From Mycobacterium sp. (GTDB taxonomy: Bacteria > Actinomycetota > Actinomycetes > Mycobacteriales > Mycobacteriaceae), in the NCBI RefSeq assembly GCF_004298145.1, contig NZ_SCRH01000025.1:1-64000 (forward strand): a stretch of 64,000 bases of DNA, in the 5' to 3' direction. Shown here piece by piece: positions 31,265-41,774 of this stretch; position 1 is the first letter of the stretch; every line of letters starts with the position of its first letter. Made by a program: the position numbers and the translations under genes. The notes under the pieces are model-generated. The model saw nothing but the letters and a program-made list of their open reading frames with translations, was not told the DNA's origin and made no database searches.

Positions 31265-32140
31265 TCAGTGAGGCGGTGCGAAACCGCCCGGTGAACCGCC
31301 GTATCCCGACCCCGGACCGGGCCGCCCCGATTCCGGCCACGGGACGGGGTGTTGCGGCACCGCCCCCGGTGGCATGGTGGGCCAGCGCGGGGCGGGCACA
31401 GGCGGGCGCAGCCGGGCCAGCTCGCGGCGGTGCCGTTCGGCTAGGACGGCGGCCAGTACCAGTTCCGGCGGGGCGCCGGGCGGCGGTGGCGGCGCAATGC
31501 GGGACACCACGTCACCGGCGATTCGGTAAGCCATCTGCACGCGCAGCTGGCGGTCGAGCTGCGGTGCCCTGGAAAGGAATTGACGCGCGACCTCGGCTTG
31601 ACCGGCGGACAGTCCCGACAGCTGCAACGACGATGCCCACCAGGCCAGCGCCGGAGGCATCGCAGGGGGTGGCCCCAGCCGGGGTCCGCGTTCGTTGACC
31701 ACCACCGTGCCGGCGAAGATGTCGCCGATCCGTTTGGCCTTGGGCGACAATATGCTGCAGATGACGGCGGGGCTCCCGAAGAGCATCCAGATCTCCACCA
31801 GCGAGGCCAGGGCGCGAAATAACGCCTGGCGGAAGCGTTCTGGGCCGCCGTCGTCGGACACGACGCGCAGGCCCAACGCGATCTTGCCGACCGAGCGTCC
31901 CCGCGTCGCCGTTTCGAGGATCAACGGGTAGCCGACAATTGCCAGCACCGTAAATATAAGCAGGATGGCGTTACTCAGCGCGCTGTCGAACTGAGTCTGG
32001 GTGGCGGCCCACAACAGCGATCCGAGAAATAAGAAGACAACCATGACGGCGATATCGATCAGCGCGCTCAACGCCCGCACCGGCAGCTGGGCGATCTGCA
32101 CGTCCAGCACCACTGCGTCCCCGGTCACCACCTTCGACAT
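31265..32140 (-). CDS. RDD family membrane protein (Rv3695-like)
   Basis: A 291-aa integral membrane protein. The RDD domain covers residues ~15-150: an initial helix with RALSALIDIAVM, a second helix (LLIFTVLAIVGYPLILETATRGRSVGKIALGLRVV) and a third segment ending KRIGDIFAGTVVV. The C-terminal ~130 residues are cytosolic, helical then Pro/Gly-rich, possibly a partner-binding tail. It is divergent from the SpoIIM-family gene with only 46 bp between starts, an arrangement kept with moxR/DUF58 loci in many actinobacteria. Function not known; RDD proteins have been linked to ion transport in other bacteria. Confidence 0.85.
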   Translation of the reverse strand: MSKVVTGDAVVLDVQIAQLPVRALSALIDIAVMVVFLFLGSLLWAATQTQFDSALSNAILLIFTVLAIVGYPLILETATRGRSVGKIALGLRVVSDDGGPERFRQALFRALASLVEIWMLFGSPAVICSILSPKAKRIGDIFAGTVVVNERGPRLGPPPAMPPALAWWASSLQLSGLSAGQAEVARQFLSRAPQLDRQLRVQMAYRIAGDVVSRIAPPPPPGAPPELVLAAVLAERHRRELARLRPPVPAPRWPTMPPGAVPQHPVPWPESGRPGPGSGYGGSPGGFAPPH

Positions 32141-32186
32141 AACTTCGAACGGTACAGGTGCCCGCGGGGCGATTAGGCTGCCCAGG

Positions 32187-33179
32187 GTGGACGTCGATGC
32201 ATTCGTGCTGGCCCATCGCGGTACGTGGGACCGCCTCGACCGATTGATCGGGCGGCGCCGGTCGCTGAGCGGCGCGGAAATCGACGAGCTTGTCGAGCTT
32301 TACCAGCGGGCGTCCACTCACCTGTCGATACTGCGTTCGGCGTCGTCGGATTCGATGCTGGTCGGCCGGCTCTCGAGTCTGGTCGCGCGGGCGCGTTCCG
32401 CGGTGACCGGCGCTCACGCCCCGCTGAGCAGTACGTTCGTCCGGTTCTGGACGGTGTCTTTCCCGGTCGTTGCGTACCGCACCTGGCGGTGGTGGGTGGC
32501 CACGGCGGCGGCGTTCTTCGCCGTGGTCGTGGTCATCGCGCTGTGGGTCGCCGGCAGTCCGGAGGTGCAGTCAGCCCTCGGAACGCCCAGTGGCATCGAG
32601 CAATTGGTCAATCACGATGTCGAGTCGTACTACAGCGAGCATCCCGCCGCCGCGTTCGCGCTGCAGATCTGGGTGAACAATTCCTGGGTTTCCGCTCAGT
32701 GCATCGCAATGTCCGTGCTGCTGGGGCTGCCCATTCCCTTTGTGCTGTTTCATAACGCCGCCAATCTGGGTGTGATCGCCGGCCTGATGTTCTCGGCCGG
32801 CAAGGGCGGCGTGCTGCTGGGATTGCTTGCCCCCCATGGACTCCTGGAGCTCACGGCCGTATTCCTCGCGGGGGCAACGGGAATGCGGTTGGGGTGGTCG
32901 GTGATCTCGCCCGGAGACCGCCCCCGGGGGCAGGTGCTGGCCGAACAGGGCCGCGCCGTCGTATCGGTGGCCGTGGGCCTGGTGGCCGTGCTCCTGATCT
33001 CCGGGTTGATCGAAGCGGTGGTGACGCCGTCGCCGTTGCCGACCTTCGTACGGGTCGCCATCGGTATCGTCGCCGAGGTGGCGTTCCTGTCCTACATCGC
33101 CTACTTCGGCCGCCGGGGCGTCAAAGCCGGGGAAAGCGGCGACATCGAAGACGCGCCGGATGTGATACCCACCGGCTGA
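32187..33179 (+). CDS. Stage II sporulation protein M family (DUF95) membrane protein (Rv3694c-like)
   Basis: A 330-aa protein with a cytosolic helical N-terminus (residues 1-95: VDVDAFVLAHRGTWDRLDRLIGRRR) and five or so membrane segments, including WVATAAAFFAVVVVIALWVAG, SVLLGLPIPFVLFHNAANLGVIAGLMF and LLAPHGLLELTAVFLAGATG. The HGLLE motif and FHNAANLG are typical of the SpoIIM/DUF95 family. GTG start at 32187 gives exactly the recalled Rv3694c length. It is divergent from the RDD gene and convergent with the moxR operon. There is no sporulation in mycobacteria, so the role is presumably in envelope biology. Confidence 0.87.
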   Translation: MDVDAFVLAHRGTWDRLDRLIGRRRSLSGAEIDELVELYQRASTHLSILRSASSDSMLVGRLSSLVARARSAVTGAHAPLSSTFVRFWTVSFPVVAYRTWRWWVATAAAFFAVVVVIALWVAGSPEVQSALGTPSGIEQLVNHDVESYYSEHPAAAFALQIWVNNSWVSAQCIAMSVLLGLPIPFVLFHNAANLGVIAGLMFSAGKGGVLLGLLAPHGLLELTAVFLAGATGMRLGWSVISPGDRPRGQVLAEQGRAVVSVAVGLVAVLLISGLIEAVVTPSPLPTFVRVAIGIVAEVAFLSYIAYFGRRGVKAGESGDIEDAPDVIPTG

Positions 33180-33182
33180 GTT

Positions 33183-33245
33183 CCGCGAGACTCCAACTGC
33201 CGACGGCCTTATTCGGGAAATGCGTACGTAGTTGCAGTTTCGCGG
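33183..33245. terminator. Imperfect inverted repeat between convergent genes, possible bidirectional terminator
   Basis: CCGCGAGACTCCAAC at 33183-33197 pairs with GTTGCAGTTTCGCGG at 33231-33245 (13 of 15 positions), with a short GTACGTAC dyad in the loop. It fills the gap between the convergent SpoIIM-family and DUF58 genes. Similar CCGCGA...CAACT dyads occur elsewhere in mycobacterial intergenic DNA as far as I recall, so it could also be a dispersed repeat. Confidence 0.5.
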
Positions 33246-33251
33246 TGCAGA

Positions 33252-34573
33252 TTACAGGCGTCCGGTCGCTTTCATCGCCAGATAGTGGTCGGCGAGGGCG
33301 GGCGCCAGCTCGGCGGGCGCGGCGTCGACGACTTCCACCCCGGCGCGGCGCAGCCGCGTGGCGATGGCACCGCGGTCGTTGCGGGATCGTTCGGCTGCCG
33401 CCGCGTCGTACACCGCCGCGGCATCCGAGCGCCCGGCGGCCATCTGGTCGACCCGAGGGTCGGAGACCGCGGCCAGCAGCAGGTGATGTTTGGTCGCCAG
33501 CTGCGGCAGCACCGGCAGCAGACCCTCGTCGAGGGCGGTCGGATTGAGGTCTGTCAGCAGCACCACCAGTGAGCGCCGGTGGGCACGCAGCGTGATGGCG
33601 GAAGCCATTGCCCGCCAGTCAGATTCGACGAGCGTGGGCTGCAGGGGAGCCATCGCGTCGACCAGCTGCGCAAGTAGTTCGGTGCGCGCGGCGCCGAAGA
33701 CGCCGGCCCGGCTCACCCGGTCGTGGGCGAGGAAGTCGACATTGTCTCCCGCCCGCGAGGCGAGTGCGGCCAGCAGCAGCGCGGCATCCATCGACCAATC
33801 CAGCCGCGGCCAGCCCGCGGGATCGGAGGCGGCCGGATCGACCCCGACCCGGCCCGCCGCGGTGCGACCCGTGTCGAGCACGATCACCACGCGCCGGTCG
33901 CGTTCCGGGCGCCAGGTTCGCACCACCACATCGGCGCGACGCGCGGTGGCGCGCCAATCGATCGAGCGCACGTCGTCACCGACGACATATTCTCGCAGCG
34001 AATCGAATTCGGTCCCCTGCCCGCGCACCAGCGTGGGCAGCAGGCCGCCGATCTCGCGCAGCTTGGCGAGCCGCGACGGCAGATGCTTGCGCGACAGGAA
34101 TGGCGGCAGCACCCGCAGCTGCCCCGGTACCGATTGCGAACCCTGCCGTCCCGCCAAACCCAGCGGGCCGATCGATCGGGCGGTGACCACCGTGGCCCGC
34201 TGGTCGCCGCGGCGCACCGGTTCCAGCCGAGTCGCGACGTGCTGATCCTGGCCGGCGGGGATGTTCACCGGGTGGATGCGCGGCTGCGCGCGGGCGCTGG
34301 GCGGCCAGGCGTCGCGGATCTGGCCGCGGAACCGCCGACGGCCGTCGTTGTGGATCAACAGCGCAGAATCCACCTGCTCCCCGAGCCGGGCGGAGCGATC
34401 CGGAGAACGGACGTAGCGCAGGCCGGAGGTGGCGGCCGCCAATCCGGCATCGACGGCGACCGCGACGGCCAGCGCCGCCAGCAGGGCCACGAAAGCCGTT
34501 GCCGGCCAGGGCGACACCGCGATGGGCAGGGTGCAGATCAGCGCGACCAACCCGGTGCGTCCGGTCAGGACCA

Positions 34574-34574
<1 letters not shown>
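33252..34574 (-). CDS. DUF58 domain protein (MoxR-associated, VWA-like; Rv3693-like)
   Basis: A 440-aa protein with two N-terminal membrane helices (about 7-50), a beta-rich region, and the DUF58 core beginning FDSLREYVVGDDVRSIDWRATARRADVVVRTWRPERDRRVVIVLDTGR (about 190-240). The last part continues into a von Willebrand A-like fold whose metal site starts with the LDTGR strand. It is encoded directly after moxR (1-nt overlap of TAG and GTG), the standard pair in which MoxR ATPases act as chaperones for VWA/DUF58 partners. Substrates in mycobacteria are unknown. Confidence 0.9.
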
Positions 34575-35565
<991 letters not shown>

Positions 35566-35569
<4 letters not shown>

Positions 35570-36705
35570 GGGTGTGCGACCAGCCTTTCGATTTCGTCGA
35601 GCGCACGGGCAAGTTGTAAGAGGTCGTTGTCGGTCGTCGGAGGCGGACCGAACAGATGGTAGGAGACGAACCCGGCGTCGGACCCGATGCGCTGGGCCAC
35701 CGTGGAAACCACCACCGCCGGTGCGGCGCCGGCGCCCAGGCCGAGCCGCGGTAGCAGCCGCGTCACCGTGGCCGTGCGCAGCGCGTCGGCGGCGCGATCG
35801 CGTGCCCGACGGGACCGATACAGCCGGCCGCGCCCCTCGACGGTCTCCGAGGCGCGCACCACCACGGGTAACTCCTCGGCCACCAACGGCCCGGGCCTGC
35901 GGCCCTTCCACGCGGCGACCAGCAGCACCACCAGCGCCAGCTGCCACACGGCCCAGATCACGTTCTGCGGAATCAGCTCGAAAAGCGAAGCCTTGGAGGC
36001 GGATTCACCCTCGACGTAATGAGGTGCGTACCAGACGAGCCGGGGCCGGTCCCCGGCCAGGTTCATCGCCAGCGCGGCGTTGCCCGCTTGCAGCAGGCCG
36101 CCGTTGGTCATGAAATCGGTGCTGCCGACCGCGGTGATGGTCCGCCCGCCAGCACGGAAGCGGATCAGCACGCCGTCGTAGCAGCGGGACATCGCCCGGC
36201 CATCCTTGGCCGCATAGGCGCTGCTCGAACCGAACCGAACCGAACCGGACCGGACCGCCTCGCGCAGAGTGCAATTCGGGTCGGTGTCAAAGCCGCTGGT
36301 ACCCGATACGCCCACGCCCGGCAGCAGCGCCTCGCGGGCCCGCATCGTCGGTTCCACCAGCAGCAGATCCGATGGGATCTTCGCCAGCCGGTCGGCCGCC
36401 GTGTCGGTGAGGTACTGGCTTTGTACCACCAGGATCAGCGCGTCGGGGCGCGCCGCATGCTCGACGTCACCGATGCTGTTGGCCACGACGACGTCGACTC
36501 CAGCGTCGCGTAGCAACTCCACCAGCGCGTGGGCACCGTCGGGCCCGGTCGACGCCGGATCCATCCGCGCACCGGGCCGCGGTGCACTCAGGTAGGCATC
36601 GATCCCGGCGATGACGGCGAGCACCAGCAGCGTGACGAGCACCCAGCGCCAGGAGCGCCGATTTCGTGGCGCGGTTTCCGGGCGGGCGGCGGCGATCGTC
36701 GCCAT
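35566..36705 (-). CDS. DUF4350 domain membrane protein (Rv3691-like)
   Basis: A 379-aa protein anchored by an N-terminal helix (WRWVLVTLLVLAVIAGIDAYLS, about 18-39) and a second helix near 250-270 (VIWAVWQLALVVLLVAAW). The extracytoplasmic middle matches DUF4350 (DGAHALVELLRDAGVDVVVA; RPDALILVVQSQYLTDTAADRLA), a fold related to class-I glutamine amidotransferases. The cytosolic C-terminus has an Arg-rich patch (RLYRSRRARDRAADALR). The ATG at 36705 overlaps the upstream DUF4129 stop (TGATG); a GTG at 36723 is possible but gives an 18-nt overlap. It belongs to the moxR operon. Confidence 0.87.
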
Positions 36706-37358
36706 CAGCGCACCTGCGCCCACGAGTCGGGTACGGCGGGCCGGCCGGGCTCCGCCGGGACGCCCTCCCAGCGGGATCGCAGGTGGTCGTCCAGGTCGGC
36801 GATCATCCGGTAGGCGGCCTGGGTTCCGGGCAGCTCACCGTAGGTGACGTCGTTGAAAGCCGTTGCCGCTTCGATCAATTCGCCGGCCAGGTGAGGCAAC
36901 GCGGCGCCGGCGTCGCGGGCCAGCTCGTTGGCCGTACGGCCGGGAGCCGCCGCCAGCACGCCGGTCTCCTCGAGCTGGCGGGCGACGGCGCGCAGCCGGT
37001 GTCGTATCGCGGCCGCCCAATCACCGTCGGCCGCGCAGTTTTCCGCCGTGGCGCGGTGCTGGGCGGCGGTCAGTTGTGCGGTTTCGAATAACAGATGGTC
37101 AGCGCCGCGGCGGGTGCGCATGGTGCGCCGCGCGATGTGGACGGCAACTACCACGGCGGTCGCCAGCAGAATGAAAAGCACTGTCGCGGTGAACCATCCA
37201 CCCGGCACCGAGGACGTCTTCTGCAGCAGCCGGTAAATCAGGTCGTTGAGCCAGTCGAGGAATTGGTCCCCCGCCGATCCCTTCGAATAGATCGGCTTGT
37301 TGAGTTCGTCCTGCGCGGCGCGGTGCGCGGCATCGCGGTCGATGTCGATGGAAGGCAT
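36705..37358 (-). CDS. DUF4129 domain protein (Rv3690-like)
   Basis: A 217-aa protein with one membrane helix at about 54-76 (WFTATVLFILLATAVVVAVHIA) and a cytosolic DUF4129 domain (AENCAADGDWAAAIRHRLRAVARQLEETGVLAAAPGRTANELARDA), usual in moxR/transglutaminase clusters. The N-terminus (DAAHRAAQDELNKPIYSKGSAGDQFLDWLNDLIYRLL) is amphipathic. ATG start at 37358, 24 nt after the preceding gene. Its stop overlaps the start of the DUF4350 gene. Biochemical role unknown. Confidence 0.85.
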   Translation of the reverse strand: MPSIDIDRDAAHRAAQDELNKPIYSKGSAGDQFLDWLNDLIYRLLQKTSSVPGGWFTATVLFILLATAVVVAVHIARRTMRTRRGADHLLFETAQLTAAQHRATAENCAADGDWAAAIRHRLRAVARQLEETGVLAAAPGRTANELARDAGAALPHLAGELIEAATAFNDVTYGELPGTQAAYRMIADLDDHLRSRWEGVPAEPGRPAVPDSWAQVR

Positions 37359-37382
37359 GCTCAGCTAGTCCTCGCTCAGCCG

Positions 37383-38597
37383 TTACAGGGGCCGCGTCAG
37401 CCAGAGGTGGTCGGTGGACGCGGCCGCGTAGGGCCCCTGGGCGGCTCCGGTCTGTAGTACCAGGTCGAACGCCTCGGCGCGCATCCGGCGGTCGGTGTAC
37501 AGCAGGACGATGACGCCGGCGTTGAACGGCGCGGTGATGATCTCGCCGATCGCCACCCCGACGGACAGGACCGCGGTGCTGGCCAGGAAAGCCGTGCCGG
37601 AGGAGGTGATCTGGAAAAGCTGGCCGACGATGCTGAACGGCACCGCGACGGCGTTCGCGACGATGGCGGCCACCAGGAAGGTGAGCGTCCGGATGCCCAG
37701 CACCCGCCAGAATCCGTTGTGGACAAGCTTGAACGATCGGGCGATCGCGTCGAGGACGGGCAGCCGCTCCAGCACGATCAGCACCGGGGCGAACAGCACC
37801 ACCGTGTACAGGTACACCAGCAGCGCGACGACGACCAGCACCAGCGGGACGCCCAGCACCACGGCCGCCGCGCCATTACCGATCGCCGCCAGCACCCCGA
37901 CGATCACCGCGACCAGGCCGGCCAGCGCGGCCACCACGACGGCCTCCAGCAGGGCCAGGCCGAGCAAGGCCAGTAGCCGCCCGCGGATCTTGGCCCAGGT
38001 TTCACCGATGGTGATCGGCGATCCGAAGACCGCCCGCCCGACGATGACGGTGAGCATTCCGGACAACAGCATGCCGCCCAGCCAGCCCACCAGGATGCCG
38101 GTCCCCACCGACGCCGACCACGCGCCCAGGACCCCCACGGTCAGCCCGTCGGATTGATCGGTGGTGAACCTGTCGCGGGCGGCCCACGGTCCCAAGAAGG
38201 CGGCCTTGGTGATGATCTGCATGGCCACTACGACGATCGCAGTCAGACCCAAGGTCGCTTTCGGATTGGCGCGGACGTAGCCGACCGCGCCGTTGAAGAT
38301 GTCGCCGAGGGTCAGCGGCCGCAGCGGGATGATCCCGGGTTTGACCGTTCCGTATCCCGGCGGAGGGCCGAAGGCGGGTGGCGGCCCGTAGCCGGGCGGC
38401 CCGTAGCGGGGTGGCGGCCCGTAGCCGGGCGGGACCCCGTAGCCCGGTGGGGGCGGGTAACCCGGCGGGGCCCCGTAGCCGGGCGGTGGGGGGCCGTGCG
38501 CCGGGGGCGGCCCGTAGGCCTGGGGCGGACCGTATTCAGGTGGGGGGCCGTACGCCGATGGGGGCCCGACCGGATAACCAGGCGGCGGCGCGCTCAC
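37383..38597 (-). CDS. Multi-pass membrane protein with Pro/Gly/Tyr-rich N-terminus (Rv3689-like)
   Basis: A 404-aa protein. The first ~85 residues are tandem GPPPxYG/GYGPPP repeats, probably disordered and cytosolic. The rest, from GIIPLRPLTLGDIFNGAVGYVRANPKATLGL, has about six membrane segments and resembles the membrane domain of glycerophosphoryl-diester-phosphodiesterase-like proteins (the conserved LTLGDIFNGAVGYVRANP and WVSLNHGF-like FKLVHNGFWRVLGI). GTG at 38597 (VSAPPPG) was chosen since earlier starts lie in divergent non-repeat sequence. First gene of the moxR operon by spacing (24 nt to the next). Function unknown. Confidence 0.8.
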   Translation of the reverse strand: MSAPPPGYPVGPPSAYGPPPEYGPPQAYGPPPAHGPPPPGYGAPPGYPPPPGYGVPPGYGPPPRYGPPGYGPPPAFGPPPGYGTVKPGIIPLRPLTLGDIFNGAVGYVRANPKATLGLTAIVVVAMQIITKAAFLGPWAARDRFTTDQSDGLTVGVLGAWSASVGTGILVGWLGGMLLSGMLTVIVGRAVFGSPITIGETWAKIRGRLLALLGLALLEAVVVAALAGLVAVIVGVLAAIGNGAAAVVLGVPLVLVVVALLVYLYTVVLFAPVLIVLERLPVLDAIARSFKLVHNGFWRVLGIRTLTFLVAAIVANAVAVPFSIVGQLFQITSSGTAFLASTAVLSVGVAIGEIITAPFNAGVIVLLYTDRRMRAEAFDLVLQTGAAQGPYAAASTDHLWLTRPL

Positions 38598-38709
38598 CGA
38601 ACCCCGGGGCCTTTGCAGCCGGGCGCGTCGTGCGTCATGGGCTCCATCCTGTCGGCGGTCGTGGCATTTCACAACGTTGACCCCGCACCCGGCGCGTAGC
38701 GTCTCAGGC

Positions 38710-39174
38710 ATGGCGGAACTCAAATCCCGGCTTCGGGCGGACCTGACCGCGGCGATGAAGGCCCGGGACAAGCTGCGAACGGCCACCCTGCGCATGCTGC
38801 TGGCCGCGATCCAAACCGAGGAAGTCTCCGGTAAGCAGGCCAAAGACCTCACCAACGAGGAAGTCATCAAGGTGCTGGCCAAGGAATCCCGCAAACGCGG
38901 CGAAGCCGCGGAGATCTACACGCAGAACGGGCGCGGAGAACTCGCCGCCAACGAGCACGCCGAGGCGCGGATCATCGACGAGTACCTGCCCACCCCGCTC
39001 ACCGAGGCGGAGGTGGCCGACGTCGCCGACACCGCGATCGCGCAGGTCGCCGAGGAAATCGGCGAGCGGCCGGGCATGAGGCAGATGGGCATGGTGATGA
39101 AGGCCGCGACCGCGATCGCGGCAGGCAAGGTCGACGGCGCCCGCTTGTCGGCCGCCGTCAAAGAGCGCCTTTGA
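38710..39174 (+). CDS. GatB/YqeY domain protein (Rv3688c-like)
   Basis: A 154-aa YqeY-type protein related to the C-terminal tRNA-binding tail of GatB amidotransferase. Helical N-terminus MAELKSRLRADLTAAMKARDKLRTATLRMLLAAI, the central KESRKRGEAAEIYTQNGRGELAANEHAEARIIDEYLP and the terminal helix fit the family well, and length equals the recalled Rv3688c. ATG at 38710 is preceded by TCAGGC. Divergent from the Rv3689-like gene by ~110 bp. Proposed roles involve tRNA-dependent processes but are unproven. Confidence 0.93.
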   Translation: MAELKSRLRADLTAAMKARDKLRTATLRMLLAAIQTEEVSGKQAKDLTNEEVIKVLAKESRKRGEAAEIYTQNGRGELAANEHAEARIIDEYLPTPLTEAEVADVADTAIAQVAEEIGERPGMRQMGMVMKAATAIAAGKVDGARLSAAVKERL

Positions 39175-39250
39175 CCGCTGTCCGGTTGATGTTCCCTGAC
39201 CGGTTCGGCGGTGTCGTTTGCCACCGGTGCAGCCGGGTACCCGACTGCGC

Positions 39251-40237
39251 ATGACCAATTTTGGCTACACTTTGATGACCGAACAGAGTGGACCCAAAGA
39301 GCTTGTGCAGTACGCCATTTCGGCCGAGCAGCGTGGTTTCGACTTTCACGTGTGCAGTGACCACTTTTCGCCGTGGCTCACCTCGCAGGGACACGCGCCC
39401 AACGCGTGGGCGGTTCTGGGTGCGGTGGCACAGGCCACCGAACGGGTAGACCTCTTTTCCTATGTGACGTGCCCGACGATGCGGTATCACCCGGCCGTCG
39501 TCGCCCAGCAGGCAGCCACCGTGCAGATCCTGTCCGACGGCCGGTTCACCCTGGGCCTGGGCAGCGGCGAGAACCTCAACGAGCACGTCGTCGGCAAGGG
39601 CTGGCCTACCATTTCCCGTCGGCAAGACATGCTGCGTGAGGCGATCAAGATCATCCGGGAACTGTTCGGCGGGCAGCTGGTGGACTTCACCGGCGACTAT
39701 TTCCGGGTCGACTCCGCGCGGTTGTGGGACGTGCCCGACATCCCGGTCGGCATCGGGGTGGCCATCGGCGGCACCAAGGCGATCGAGAAATTCGCCAAGC
39801 TCGCCGACCATCTGATCGCAACGGAGCCCGAGGCGGAACTCGTCCACGGCTGGCACGGCGCCCGCCAAGCCGCCAACCTCGCCGGCGGCGGGCGGGTGAT
39901 CGGCCAGATACCGGTGTCCTGGGATCCGGACCGGGACACCGCCGTCAAGCGCGCGCACGACCAGTTCCGCTGGTTCGCCGGCGGCTGGAAGGTGAACGCC
40001 GACCTACCGACCCCGGCCGGCTTCGCCGGTGCGACCCAATTCGTACGTCCCGAAGACGTGGCGGACACCATTCCCTGTGGTCCTGACCTCGATGCGATTG
40101 TCGAGGGCGTCCGGGCTTACTGGGAAGCCGGGTTCACCGACATCGCGCTCGTCCAGATCGGCGGAGAAACCCAGGAGCGGTTCCTCAAAGAGGCCGCCGA
40201 GCCTTTGCTTGGGGCGCTGCGCGAGGCGGCAAACTGA
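39251..40237 (+). CDS. F420-dependent luciferase-like oxidoreductase (G6PDH-type family)
   Basis: A 328-aa bacterial luciferase-like TIM-barrel enzyme that would use reduced F420. The N-terminus FGYTLMTEQSGPKELVQYAISAEQRGFDFHVCSDHFSPW contains the F420-binding SDH segment, GRFTLGLGSGENLNEHVVGKGWP is the phosphate-binding loop, and DIPVGIGVAIGGTKAIEKFAKLADHLIA matches the glucose-6-phosphate dehydrogenase-like (F420_G6P) subfamily. True substrate is unknown; the subfamily includes FGD and hydroxymycolic acid dehydrogenase-like members. ATG at 39251 replaces an upstream TTG. Confidence 0.88.
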   Translation: MTNFGYTLMTEQSGPKELVQYAISAEQRGFDFHVCSDHFSPWLTSQGHAPNAWAVLGAVAQATERVDLFSYVTCPTMRYHPAVVAQQAATVQILSDGRFTLGLGSGENLNEHVVGKGWPTISRRQDMLREAIKIIRELFGGQLVDFTGDYFRVDSARLWDVPDIPVGIGVAIGGTKAIEKFAKLADHLIATEPEAELVHGWHGARQAANLAGGGRVIGQIPVSWDPDRDTAVKRAHDQFRWFAGGWKVNADLPTPAGFAGATQFVRPEDVADTIPCGPDLDAIVEGVRAYWEAGFTDIALVQIGGETQERFLKEAAEPLLGALREAAN

Positions 40238-40421
40238 CCTCCGCGCGCAGCGAGGGCGGTGGAGCACGTGCAACGTTGCGGAGAGCGATGGCCTCGCAAA
40301 CTGTTGCCGCACAGCCGTTTCGCGTGGGCCTGCGTTACGGCGACGCGGCCCGGGGAGGCACTCGACGACTGCGAGCCCTTGGACCCGAGAAGACCGGTTG
40401 TTCGCAGGAAGGAAGACGACG

Positions 40422-40976
40422 ATGTCAAAAGAATTGCAAGGAAAGAAAATAGCGTTTCTAGCGGCCGACGGTGTGGAAAAGGTGGAGCTCGAACAGCCGC
40501 GCGCGGCGCTGCGGGACGCCGGCGCCCACGTCGAGGTGCTGTCGCTGAAGGACGGCGAAATTCAGGCGCGTAACCACGATCTCGAGCCGGCCGGGACCTT
40601 CGCCGTCGACCGGAAAGTATCCGAGGCGTCGGTGGACGAATTCGACGCCCTGGTGCTCCCCGGTGGCACCGTGAACCCGGACAAGCTGCGCATGGACAGC
40701 TCCGCCGTTTCCTTCGTCCGTGATTTCGTCAGGTCGGGGAAACCGGTGGCCGCCATTTGTCATGGGCCCTGGACACTGGCGGAAGCCGGTGTGGCAGTGG
40801 GCCGGACGCTGACGTCCTATCCCAGCATCCGCACCGATCTGCGCAATGCGGGCGCCCACGTGGTAGACGAGGAGGTCGTCGTCGACGGCAATTTGATCTC
40901 CAGCCGGTCGCCATCGGACCTCCCGGCATTCTGTGCGGCGATCCTCAGGCAGTTCGCTCATGTGACGGCCGGTTAG
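40422..40976 (+). CDS. DJ-1/PfpI family protein (type 1 glutamine amidotransferase-like)
   Basis: A 184-aa protein of the PfpI/YhbO type. The nucleophile elbow is AICHGPWTLAEAG with Cys113 and His114 next to it; an acidic residue is in GVEKVELEQPRAAL (about Glu22). Others in this family act on protein glycation, as deglycases or chaperones in oxidative stress; activity here is inference. ATG 40422 follows AGGAAGGA. A ~185-bp gap precedes it. Not in a clear operon: the next gene starts 108 bp later on the same strand. Confidence 0.9.
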   Translation: MSKELQGKKIAFLAADGVEKVELEQPRAALRDAGAHVEVLSLKDGEIQARNHDLEPAGTFAVDRKVSEASVDEFDALVLPGGTVNPDKLRMDSSAVSFVRDFVRSGKPVAAICHGPWTLAEAGVAVGRTLTSYPSIRTDLRNAGAHVVDEEVVVDGNLISSRSPSDLPAFCAAILRQFAHVTAG

Positions 40977-41084
40977 CCGCGACGATTTTTCGGCCGGCCG
41001 GTTTGAATGGGCGGGTTTGCGGGCATTATCCACGCCAAGCCGTGATCAGCGGCGATCCGTGTGAGGGTTCTCGAAAGGCCACCA

Positions 41085-41774
41085 GTGACGACCGCGTATC
41101 CCGAGCCCGCAGTCTTGCCCACCCACAACGTGTATCAGCCACAACAGGATTCCAGACTGCTGGTGGACGTGATGCACGATACCGGTCTGATCCCGGGACG
41201 GCGGGTTCTGGACCTCTGCACCGGCAGCGGCTTCGTCGCGATCGCGGCTGCGGAGATGGGCTGCGCCGATGCGACGGCCTTCGACATCTGCCCGCAGGCC
41301 GTACGCTGCGCCCGGGAGAACGCCGCGGCTGCCGGCGTACGGGTCGACGTTCGCGAGGGCTCGTGGATAGCCGCAGTGGAGCGCGCGCCGTTCGACGTTG
41401 TGGTGTCGAATCCGCCCTACGTGCCGACGCCGCCCTGCGCCGAGGTGGAACAGATCTGCCCGACGGTCGGACCGCCGTGGGCCTGGAACGCCGGCCCAGA
41501 CGGCCGCCTGATCCTCGACCCGCTGTGCGAGTCGGCACCGAAGCTGTTGCGCGACGGTGGATCCCTGCTGCTGGTGCACTCGGCACTCGCCGGTGTTCAG
41601 CAGTCGCTGGATTCCCTCAAGTGGGCGGGTATGGATGCGGAAGTGATTGCCTCGAAATGGATTCCGTTTGGTCCGGTGATGTCATCACGGGCGAGCTGGT
41701 TGGAAGGTGTCGGCCTGATACCGCGCGGGCGCCGGGAAGAGGAGTTGATTGTGATTCGGGCGGAAAAGCGATGA
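41085..41774 (+). CDS. HemK/PrmC-like class I methyltransferase
   Basis: A 229-aa SAM-dependent methyltransferase. Motif I is VLDLCTGSGFVAIAAAEMG (residues ~40-58), and the catalytic NPPY is in FDVVVSNPPYVPTPP (~105-119), which is typical of enzymes methylating amides or exocyclic amines (PrmC, N6-adenine). It lacks the N-terminal substrate-recognition domain of PrmC, so it is not the release-factor enzyme. GTG 41085 has GAAAGG 6 nt upstream; GTG 41061 is an alternative. The stop overlaps the CDGSH start (ATGA), and the haem-oxygenase-like gene is convergent. Together they look like one module; substrate unknown. Confidence 0.87.
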   Translation: MTTAYPEPAVLPTHNVYQPQQDSRLLVDVMHDTGLIPGRRVLDLCTGSGFVAIAAAEMGCADATAFDICPQAVRCARENAAAAGVRVDVREGSWIAAVERAPFDVVVSNPPYVPTPPCAEVEQICPTVGPPWAWNAGPDGRLILDPLCESAPKLLRDGGSLLLVHSALAGVQQSLDSLKWAGMDAEVIASKWIPFGPVMSSRASWLEGVGLIPRGRREEELIVIRAEKR

